From contig DATKZB010000003.1 in assembly GCA_035528235.1 (NCBI GenBank), forward strand, positions 1-12,030: a DNA stretch of 12,030 nucleotides, read 5' to 3'. A program made the translations under genes and the position numbers. The first letter of the stretch is position 1; each line of letters opens with the position of its first letter. The notes below the pieces were generated by a model. It saw only the letters and a program-made list of their open reading frames with translations. It searched no databases and was not told where the DNA came from. Shown here piece by piece: positions 5,626 through 12,030 of this stretch. This stretch comes from DATKZB01 sp035528235. Lineage in GTDB: Bacteria > Planctomycetota > Phycisphaerae > FEN-1346.

Positions 5626-6993
5626 ATGCCGCGAACCATGGTCATCAACGTCGCCGGGTTGTCGAGAGACCTGGTCGGCGAGATTCCGTCGCTGGCCGCC
5701 GCAGCCGCGCGCGGACTGGCCATCGACCTGGAACCCGTGCTGCCGGCCGTCACGTGCGCCGTGCAGGCGACGCTGGTGACGGGCGAGCCGCCCGCGCGAC
5801 ACGGCATCATCTCGAACGGTCTGTACTTTGCGGACACGGCCGAGGTCCGGTTCTGGGAACAGTCGGCCCACCTGGTGACGGCGCCCCGGGTGTGGGACCT
5901 GCCAGCGCTCGGCGGCGCGGCGCGCCGCCCGAAATCCGAAATCCGAAATCCGAAATTGAAGGTCGCCCTGCTCTTCTGGCAACTGGGCCTGTACGGCACG
6001 GCCGACGTGCTGCTGACGCCCAAGCCCGTCCACGGTCCTGGCGGCAAACTGGTGGAGGACTGTTACTCGCGCCCGGCCGACCTGTACGCGCGCCTGGCAG
6101 GGGGCGAGTCGACCCTCGAGCCCGGACAGCCGCGCGGGCCCTTCAGTCTGATGCACTACTGGGGACCGATGGCCGGCCTGGCCGCGAGCCGCTGGATCGC
6201 CGACGCCTCGCTGGCCGTCTGGCGCGAGGAGCGGCCCGACCTCCTGCTCACGTACCTGCCGCACCTCGATTACAGCGGTCACCGGCACGGGCCCGATTCC
6301 GACGCGCACCGCGCGGCCGCGCGGGAACTCGAGCCGCTCGTGGCGCCGCTCATCGCCGCCGCCGAGGCCGACGGGGCACGCCTCATCGTCCTGTCGGAAT
6401 ACTCGTTCGTGCCGGTCTGCCGGACGGTGGCGCCCAACCGGGCCCTGCGCGAGGCCGGCTGGCTGGCGGTCCGCGAGGTGGCCGGCGCCGAGTACCTGCA
6501 CCCCGGCGACTCGCGGGCCTTCGCCATGGTCGACAACCAGGTGGCCCACGTCTACTTTCCGCGGACTTTGGATCTGGCGGCCGACGTCCGCCGCGTCAAA
6601 CGCCTGCTGGCGGGGCTGGACGGCGTGGCCGAGGTGCTCGACCGGGCCGCCCAGCACGAGCGCGGCCTCGACCACCCGCGAAGCGGCGACCTGGTGGCCC
6701 TGGCCGCGCCCGACGCCCACTTCACCTACTACTGGTGGCTGGACGACGCCAAGGCCCCGCCGTTCGCCCGGACGGTCGACATCCACGCCAAGCCCGGCTT
6801 CGACGCGGCCGAACTGCTGCTGGACCCGGCGACGCGTGCGATTCCGCTGTCGGCCGAGGCGATTCGCGGCTCGCACGGCCTGGTGCCCGACGACGGCCGC
6901 GGGTGGGGCGTCTTCGTGGCGTCGCCCGCCCCGGAGGAACTCGCCGGCCGGCGGTCGATCCGCGCGGCCGAGGTCGCCCACCTTATGACCTGA
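5626..6993 (+). CDS. Alkaline-phosphatase-superfamily phosphodiesterase, Ebo-cluster type
   Basis: This 455-aa protein resembles nucleotide pyrophosphatase/phosphodiesterases. LPAVTCAVQATLVTG (39-53) holds the expected nucleophile Thr43. LPHLDYSGHRHGPDS contains metal-ligand candidates Asp215 and His219, and GSHG near the end gives His417. Two usual metal positions differ: the N-terminal Asp is Asn8 (VINVAGL), and the Asp-His pair is Glu258-Tyr259 (LSEYSF). From memory, these changes, together with VADHQ/VDNQ-AHVY and FTYYWWLDD-like segments, mark the subfamily found in ebo clusters, so they are probably not damage. The substrate is unknown. AGGGG lies 7 nt before the ATG. The region after Trp89 carries an in-frame (CGAAATC)4 repeat (5930-5957). 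No ebo partner such as a UbiA-type prenyltransferase is in the window. A VOC gene follows 33 bp later. Confidence 0.87.
   Translation: MPRTMVINVAGLSRDLVGEIPSLAAAAARGLAIDLEPVLPAVTCAVQATLVTGEPPARHGIISNGLYFADTAEVRFWEQSAHLVTAPRVWDLPALGGAARRPKSEIRNPKLKVALLFWQLGLYGTADVLLTPKPVHGPGGKLVEDCYSRPADLYARLAGGESTLEPGQPRGPFSLMHYWGPMAGLAASRWIADASLAVWREERPDLLLTYLPHLDYSGHRHGPDSDAHRAAARELEPLVAPLIAAAEADGARLIVLSEYSFVPVCRTVAPNRALREAGWLAVREVAGAEYLHPGDSRAFAMVDNQVAHVYFPRTLDLAADVRRVKRLLAGLDGVAEVLDRAAQHERGLDHPRSGDLVALAAPDAHFTYYWWLDDAKAPPFARTVDIHAKPGFDAAELLLDPATRAIPLSAEAIRGSHGLVPDDGRGWGVFVASPAPEELAGRRSIRAAEVAHLMT
5930..5957 (+). repeat. (CGAAATC)4 heptanucleotide tandem repeat inside the phosphodiesterase gene
   Basis: Three perfect CGAAATC units and a fourth ending in T form an AT-rich 28-bp tract in GC-rich coding DNA. 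It encodes PKSEIRNPKL-like residues (about 102-111). Seven is not a multiple of three, so gain or loss of one unit would shift the frame. The frame before and after the tract is intact in this copy. Confidence 0.9.
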
Positions 6994-7026
6994 CCGTTAC
7001 GCCCCATCACACGCGAAAGGAAACAC

Positions 7027-7425
7027 ATGGCAGACTGCAGCCGAGCGATTACCGGGTTTCATCACGTGGCCATCGGGTCGAAGGATCTCGACGCCTCGGT
7101 CCGGTTTTACACCCAGGGGCTGGGCCTGAAGGCCACGACCCGCTGGGGCAAGGGCACCGGGCGGGCCGTCATGATGGCCGCCCCGGACGGCCGTATCGTC
7201 GAGGTCTTCGCCAGCGGCAACCAGGGCGGCGAAGGGCCGCTCCTGCACTTCGCCCTGACGAGCGACGACGTCGACGCCACCGTCGCCCGCGCCCGCGCCG
7301 CCGGGGCCGAGATCACCATGGAGCCCCGCGACGTCGACATCCCGTCAGACCCGCCGGCGCCGGTCCGCATCGCGTTCTGCAAGGGGCCCGACGGCGAGGT
7401 CATCGAGTTCTTCCAGAACCGCTAG
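7027..7425 (+). CDS. VOC-family (glyoxalase/bleomycin-resistance/dioxygenase fold) protein
   Basis: This 132-aa protein is a single VOC domain of two beta-alpha-beta-beta-beta modules. It begins FHHVAIGSKDLDASVRFY and ends PDGEVIEFFQNR. His13, Glu59, His74 and Glu127 sit at the four positions that bind the divalent metal in glyoxalase I-type members, so it is probably catalytically competent. Family members include lactoylglutathione lyase, methylmalonyl-CoA epimerase, dioxygenases and antibiotic-binding proteins, and the sequence does not single one out. No signal peptide is seen. AAAGGA lies 5 nt upstream of the ATG. The gene is 33 bp after the phosphodiesterase on the same strand and is probably co-transcribed with it. 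Confidence 0.9.
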   Translation: MADCSRAITGFHHVAIGSKDLDASVRFYTQGLGLKATTRWGKGTGRAVMMAAPDGRIVEVFASGNQGGEGPLLHFALTSDDVDATVARARAAGAEITMEPRDVDIPSDPPAPVRIAFCKGPDGEVIEFFQNR

Positions 7426-7525
7426 GGACAGCACCTTCTGGAATCTCGCACCCGAAACGGGTAACCTGACGGGTCGAGGCCGGCGCGACTAGTCTGGGGG
7501 TCGCAGCCGCAGGGGCTCCGGTCGC

Positions 7526-10500
7526 ATGGCCGAAATCGCCGAACACAAATGCCACCGCTGGTCCTGGAAACGGACCGTCGGCATCCTGGTATGCCTGACG
7601 GCGCTGGTCGTCGTAACGCTCGTCGCGCTGCCGGGCCTGTTGCCCGACGCCGCCGTGCGGAGCCAGGTCGAGGCCATCCTGGCCCAGCGCCTGGGCCGGC
7701 CCGTCACGGTCGAGTCGGCCCACCTGGCGTGGGACGAGGGGCTGACGGCCACGGGCCTTCGCATCGGCCAGCGCGAGGGCGACCAGCCGCTGGCCACCGC
7801 CAAGCGCGTGACCGTCCGCTTCGGCCCGCTCGATGCCGCCAAGTCGGCCGTCGGCCGCGACGTTCCCCTGAGGCACATCCGCGTCGAGGGGCTGAAACTC
7901 TGGCTGGTGCTCGATGCCGAGAACCGGCTGAACATCGACGATCTGCTGCGCCAGCCCGCCCGGATTCGCGCCGTCCAGGTCAGCGACGCCACGGTCCACG
8001 TCGAGAACCGCCCTGCCGGCCAACGCCTCACCCTGCGCCGCGTCAACGCCACGCTGGGCGAACTGGCAAGCACGCGGCAGGGTTACCTGAGCCTCTCGGC
8101 CGACCTCGGCAATGACGCCGCCGGCCAGGACGCCCAGCGCCCGGGCCATTTCGTGGTCACGGCCAACCTCGAACGGCTCCGGTTCGGCGGCACGCAGCCC
8201 GTGCCGGCCACGTTCAAGGCCGAGTGGACCGACATCCCCTGGCCCCAGGTCGCCGCCGTGGCAGGGCTCGAACCCCGATGGGTCGGCGCGCTCGCCCACA
8301 CGTCGGGACGCATGTCGGCCTCCGTCGGCCACGGCGCCTGGTCCGCCGAAGGCGCCGTCCAGGCGACCGGCCTGGCGCTGGCGTCGGACCAGGACCCCGA
8401 GCAGATGGTCACCATGCCGCACGCCGTCGTGGGGTTCCAGTTGCGGCAGGCGTCGGCGGAGGCGCCGCTGGACATCGCGCTGGCCAAGTTCTCCGCCCCC
8501 GGCATCGACCTGAAGGTCTCCGGCCGCCTGCAACTCCCGACCCCCCCTGCCGCGCCCGACGCCCAGGGCGAGCGCGCGGCCTGGACGGTTCAGCCGGTCG
8601 ACCTGCGGGCCGAAGGCACCGTCAGTTGGGTTCCCCTGTGCCAGAGCGTCGGGCCGCTGGCACGCCTGGCCAAAGAGTTCGACCGGCTCGGCGGCAGGGC
8701 CCGGGCCGACCTCAGACTGACGACCGCGCGCGACGGGCCGCGACTGACCGGCTCGGTCGACTTCTCCGACACCTTCGCCCTCTGGCGGGGCGCCTTGCGG
8801 AAAGACGAGCGCCAGTTGCTGCGACTGGCGGTCGACGCCACCTGCACGCCCGACCTGGCCCAGGCCGACCTCGCCCGCCTGGAGGTGGTGACCGACGCCG
8901 GCCGCCTGTCGGTGCGCGGCCAGGTGCCGCTGGCGACGTTCCTGGACGGCGCCGGGCCGCCCGCCGACACCGCCCTCAGCCGCCGGCTCCAGGGGGCGCA
9001 GCTGGCGGTCCACGTCGGCATCGACGAGACCGAGACGCTGCTGGCGCTGGTGCCGGCGCTGGGCAAGCGCCTGGGGCCGGTCCAGGTGAGCGGCCCGTTC
9101 TCTGTGGACCTGACGTGCGCCCCGGCCGATGGCGTCGACGCGCCGCCCGGTGCGCCGCCGGCCTGGATCGCCAAGGTGCACGGCGACCTGACGCCGCTCG
9201 TCGTGTCGGTGCCCCACGGCGCCCATAAACCCGCCGGCGCGGCCGCCACGGTCGACGCCCTGGCGGTGCTGATGCCCGACTCCTTCCGGTCCGACGTCGT
9301 CAGCCTGACCGCCCGCCTCGACAAGGGGATCCTTCGGTGGGCCGGGTCGGCCCGCATCGACTGGCCCCAGAAGAAGGGCGAACAGCCGGTCGGCCGGTTC
9401 GACGGCACGCTGACGGCCTCCGACGTGGCGTCGGCGGGGACGATCGTGTCGCCCGCCCGTTTCGGCGCGGCGCCTCCCGTGTCGGGCGGGGCCACGTTCG
9501 ACGTCACGGCCGACCTGGCCAAAGGCCGCCTCCGCACCCGCATGACCGCCAGCCTCGAACCCATGGCCATCCGTCTGGCAAACTTCTTCGTCAAAGACCA
9601 GGGCCAGCCGACCTCGCTCGACGTCACCACGCGCTGGCACATCGGCACGTGGAACCGCCTGGAGGCCGAGGCCGAGGTCGACCTGCCCGGCGCACGCCTC
9701 GCCGCCAAGGGCGAGGGCGAGGTCCAGTTCAAACTCGCCGATCTGCCCCCCCCGGCGCCCGCCGCCGAGGCGGCACCCGCGCCGCCCGGCACGACGGCGC
9801 CGGCCGACCCCGAGCGCCGGCAGCCCACCGCGTCGCTGGAGGTCAAGGTGACCTCGACCGGCGAGCTCGATATCGAGGCCCACGTCAGCGACCTCGCCAA
9901 GGCCACCGCCCTGTCGCCGCTGCTGGCGGCCCACCTGGAGGGATACCGCGCCGAGGGCCGGGCCGAAGGCCGCTTGGCGCTGCGTGCCGCGCGGCAGGCC
10001 GTGGAGGCGCGCGGCAACCTGGACCTGACGGACACCGACCTCGGCCTCGGCCGTCTGCTGCGCAAGCCGGCCGGCCGGCCGATGACGGTCGACGTGGCGG
10101 GCGACGTCTCGCCCGCGCCGGACGGCGCCCTGGCGATCCGTCTGACCGGCGCCGATGTCCGGCTCGGCGACTCCGTGGTCCGGGCCCAGGGGTGGGTCCG
10201 CGTCGACTGGACCGGCCTGACGGCGCCGCTGGACCCCACCGCCCGCCTGGCCGCCGCCCTCAAGGACGCCGACCTCTCGGCCAAGGCCGACTGGAACCAC
10301 GGGCCGGACCTCGCCAAGGACCTGCCGTGGCTCGAACCGGTCTACGCCCGGTGCGGCCTGGCGGGACTGACCACCTGGTCGGTCGCCTTCTCCGGCACGC
10401 CCATCCGCGGCAAGGTCCGGTGCGACGTCGGCGCCACCCAGTGCCAGGTCACCATGCCCCAGGCGCCGGCGACCGACGGCGCGCGGGCCGGCCCGGTGGT

Positions 10501-12025
10501 CCTGAAGGCGGCCCGCATGCCCGCCACCATCGGCATGGACCTGCGGTACGGCGAGGTGCCCGGCGAGATGATTCTGGACCGGTTCGACCTGAAACTGGCC
10601 GACGCCACCGCCTCGGCCCAGGGCGTGCTCCTGTTCGACGACCCGCGCCTGGTGCTGCTGCGCCGGCCGACGGCGTGGTCGGTCCAGGTCCGCGGCCGGG
10701 TGCCCGACGCCGCCATCCTGACGTCGCTGCTGCCGGCGCGCCTGGCCGACCTCCGGCCCACCGGCGCCGTGGCGATCGACCTGCGGGCCGCCGCCGACCC
10801 GAAGGCCACCCAGGTCGAATCGTGCGACCTCGTGTTCCAGGATGCCCGCGTCGCGTGGCGCGGCAAGACGATCCGCCTCGACGGCCCCATCACGTACAAC
10901 GACCAGCGGCTGGCCACCGAGGGTCTGAGCGTCCGGGCCGGCGACTCCGACGTCACGCTGGTCGCGTACGTGGCGAACCCCAACGACAACCCCACGGGGT
11001 CGGTCGTGGTCCGGGGCAAGGCGGTCGACATCACCGAAGTCCAGGAGATGCTCCAGCAGGTCGGCCCGTACCTGGACGAGGCCGCGAAGGCCGCGCCCAA
11101 GCCGTCGGCCAGCGACCGCCTGAGCGACCGCTTCGAGCGTCTGCTGGCCGGGGCGCGGTTGTCGGCCGACATCCGGGTCGACCGGGTCAGCCTGGTCGTT
11201 CCGCAGTGGAAGGCCCGCTACAACCTGACGGGCCTGTCGGCCGAGGGGCGACTGGCCGACCGGCGGTTCGTCGTTCCGCGATTCGCCTGCGCCCTGAACG
11301 AGGGGACGGTAACCGGCGAGATGGCCCTGGACTTCGCGGACGACGTTCCCCTGCTGACCGTCGCCTACGACGCCCGGAACCTGAAGATGGCCGAGAACCT
11401 CAAACCGTTCATCGACACGACGTTCCCCGGCATGAAGGTCGCCGGGACGCTCAGCACCCGGGCCAGCACCGAGCGGCGGCTGACCGAGGGGGCCCGCCCG
11501 GTGGGCCGCAGCGAGACCGTCCTGACGGACGGCGTCCTGCGGGGGCCGGGGGCGCCGGAGTACATGACGCGGCTGCTGCCGGGCCTGAAGTTGACCGAGT
11601 TCGCCTTCAACCGCATGAGCAACGTCTCCGAGCAGAAGCCCAACGGCGACGTCGACAACCGGATGCTCTTCGACGGCAAGGCGTACGACGTCTACATCTT
11701 CGGCGTGACGTACCCCGACGGGCGCACGGCCTACACGCTGGGGGTCGACCTGTCGGTCAGCCTCGGCTCGAAGGTCATCAGCCGCACGCTCGACCAGGGC
11801 AAACTGCCGCTGATGCACTACACCGGCCGCATCGTCGGCTCCCAGTTCGCCGAGCAGCAGGTCAGTTACGTCCTGCCGCACGAGTTCGCCTACGACGTCT
11901 TCATCCGGCGCAACCTGCTCCTGCAACTTATCCGGAGCCTCGGCCAGAAAGAACCCGAGATCGAGCGGCCGGTCGCGGTGCCCAAAGAAACCGTTTCGGC
12001 GGTGCCCAGAGTCTCGGGGCCCTGA
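7526..12025 (+). CDS. Large AsmA-like envelope protein
   Basis: This 1499-aa protein has a short basic N-terminus, one membrane segment (about residues 17-39), and then LGRPVTV (56-62), the pattern that follows the anchor in AsmA proteins. The rest is a long, beta-strand-rich repetitive body of alternating hydrophobic residues with many D-L and V-x-G strand patterns. It is interrupted by Pro/Ala-rich linkers near residues 338-346 and 740-768. The last 120 residues form a more conserved-looking globular end. AsmA/TamB/YhdP proteins span the periplasm and move or regulate lipids at the outer membrane, so a role in envelope lipid homeostasis is inferred. The N-terminus is cytoplasmic and the body periplasmic. 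AGGGG (7511-7515) lies 10 nt before ATG 7526. It is complete, with TGA at 12023-12025. The AsmA label is moderately sure; the exact subfamily is not. Confidence 0.8.
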   Translation: MAEIAEHKCHRWSWKRTVGILVCLTALVVVTLVALPGLLPDAAVRSQVEAILAQRLGRPVTVESAHLAWDEGLTATGLRIGQREGDQPLATAKRVTVRFGPLDAAKSAVGRDVPLRHIRVEGLKLWLVLDAENRLNIDDLLRQPARIRAVQVSDATVHVENRPAGQRLTLRRVNATLGELASTRQGYLSLSADLGNDAAGQDAQRPGHFVVTANLERLRFGGTQPVPATFKAEWTDIPWPQVAAVAGLEPRWVGALAHTSGRMSASVGHGAWSAEGAVQATGLALASDQDPEQMVTMPHAVVGFQLRQASAEAPLDIALAKFSAPGIDLKVSGRLQLPTPPAAPDAQGERAAWTVQPVDLRAEGTVSWVPLCQSVGPLARLAKEFDRLGGRARADLRLTTARDGPRLTGSVDFSDTFALWRGALRKDERQLLRLAVDATCTPDLAQADLARLEVVTDAGRLSVRGQVPLATFLDGAGPPADTALSRRLQGAQLAVHVGIDETETLLALVPALGKRLGPVQVSGPFSVDLTCAPADGVDAPPGAPPAWIAKVHGDLTPLVVSVPHGAHKPAGAAATVDALAVLMPDSFRSDVVSLTARLDKGILRWAGSARIDWPQKKGEQPVGRFDGTLTASDVASAGTIVSPARFGAAPPVSGGATFDVTADLAKGRLRTRMTASLEPMAIRLANFFVKDQGQPTSLDVTTRWHIGTWNRLEAEAEVDLPGARLAAKGEGEVQFKLADLPPPAPAAEAAPAPPGTTAPADPERRQPTASLEVKVTSTGELDIEAHVSDLAKATALSPLLAAHLEGYRAEGRAEGRLALRAARQAVEARGNLDLTDTDLGLGRLLRKPAGRPMTVDVAGDVSPAPDGALAIRLTGADVRLGDSVVRAQGWVRVDWTGLTAPLDPTARLAAALKDADLSAKADWNHGPDLAKDLPWLEPVYARCGLAGLTTWSVAFSGTPIRGKVRCDVGATQCQVTMPQAPATDGARAGPVVLKAARMPATIGMDLRYGEVPGEMILDRFDLKLADATASAQGVLLFDDPRLVLLRRPTAWSVQVRGRVPDAAILTSLLPARLADLRPTGAVAIDLRAAADPKATQVESCDLVFQDARVAWRGKTIRLDGPITYNDQRLATEGLSVRAGDSDVTLVAYVANPNDNPTGSVVVRGKAVDITEVQEMLQQVGPYLDEAAKAAPKPSASDRLSDRFERLLAGARLSADIRVDRVSLVVPQWKARYNLTGLSAEGRLADRRFVVPRFACALNEGTVTGEMALDFADDVPLLTVAYDARNLKMAENLKPFIDTTFPGMKVAGTLSTRASTERRLTEGARPVGRSETVLTDGVLRGPGAPEYMTRLLPGLKLTEFAFNRMSNVSEQKPNGDVDNRMLFDGKAYDVYIFGVTYPDGRTAYTLGVDLSVSLGSKVISRTLDQGKLPLMHYTGRIVGSQFAEQQVSYVLPHEFAYDVFIRRNLLLQLIRSLGQKEPEIERPVAVPKETVSAVPRVSGP

Positions 12026-12030
12026 AGACG

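Noticed and set aside
4735..6981. A 748-codon minus-strand open frame spanning the glucosidase, element B and the phosphodiesterase
   Set aside because: It runs antisense through two well-identified enzymes and across a transposon-like element, so it is a composition artefact.
7450..7462. Small hairpin ACCCG-AAA-CGGGT after the VOC gene as a terminator
   Set aside because: The stem is only 5 bp with no U-tract, too weak to call a terminator. The gap 7426-7525 otherwise shows nothing clear.
7400..11926. A 1508-codon open frame on the minus strand opposite the AsmA-like gene
   Set aside because: Its translation is Gln/Arg/Gly/Asp/Val-rich low-complexity sequence without recognisable domains, as expected antisense to a high-GC3 gene. 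The plus frame has a membrane anchor, an AsmA motif and a plausible ribosome binding site.

Overview
This is a GC-rich (about 70%) bacterial chromosome segment with seven protein genes. Six are complete, and one runs off the left edge. Gene content suggests a planctomycete-like member of the PVC group, probably from an environmental genome. The pointers are a membrane-anchored SGNH hydrolase with TPR repeats, a giant AsmA-like protein, an Ebo-type phosphodiesterase, and CGAAATC simple repeats of a kind I associate with planctomycete genomes. This is inference, since there is no rRNA or marker gene here. The extreme GC3 creates very long open frames antisense to real genes. Those were rejected.

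Layout. 1-2173 (minus): C-terminally cut SGNH/GDSL hydrolase with TPRs, behind a plausible promoter at 2314-2342. 2401-2522: a 122-bp MITE-like element. 2557-3300 and 3297-3815 (both minus): a ComB-type 2-phosphosulfolactate phosphatase, translationally coupled by a GTGA overlap to an upstream macro-domain protein. 3816-4044: a divergent promoter region with AT-rich islands, a perfect 14-bp palindrome and a GC-rich hairpin. 4045-5409 (plus): GH1 beta-glucosidase. 5410-5531: a second, inverted copy of the 122-bp element, lying directly against the glucosidase stop codon. 5626-6993 (plus): alkaline-phosphatase-superfamily phosphodiesterase like the one in ebo clusters. 7027-7425 (plus): VOC (glyoxalase-fold) protein. 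7526-12025 (plus): 1499-aa AsmA-like envelope protein.

How it works together. The central 3-kb block has two divergent transcription units: macro+comB to the left and beta-glucosidase to the right. Each ends in one copy of the same element, in the same sense relative to transcription. The elements have 16-bp terminal inverted repeats (15/16 matched), two strong internal hairpins, and 4-bp target duplications (CTAA and CTAG). They look like a non-autonomous transposon whose copies may now serve as 3'-end structures. The phosphodiesterase and VOC genes are 33 bp apart and probably co-transcribed. The AsmA-like gene follows 100 bp later and may or may not be in the same unit. No biochemical pathway clearly joins all the genes. 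The most notable signals are the paired element, the macro-ComB coupling and the frame-threatening heptamer repeat inside the phosphodiesterase gene.
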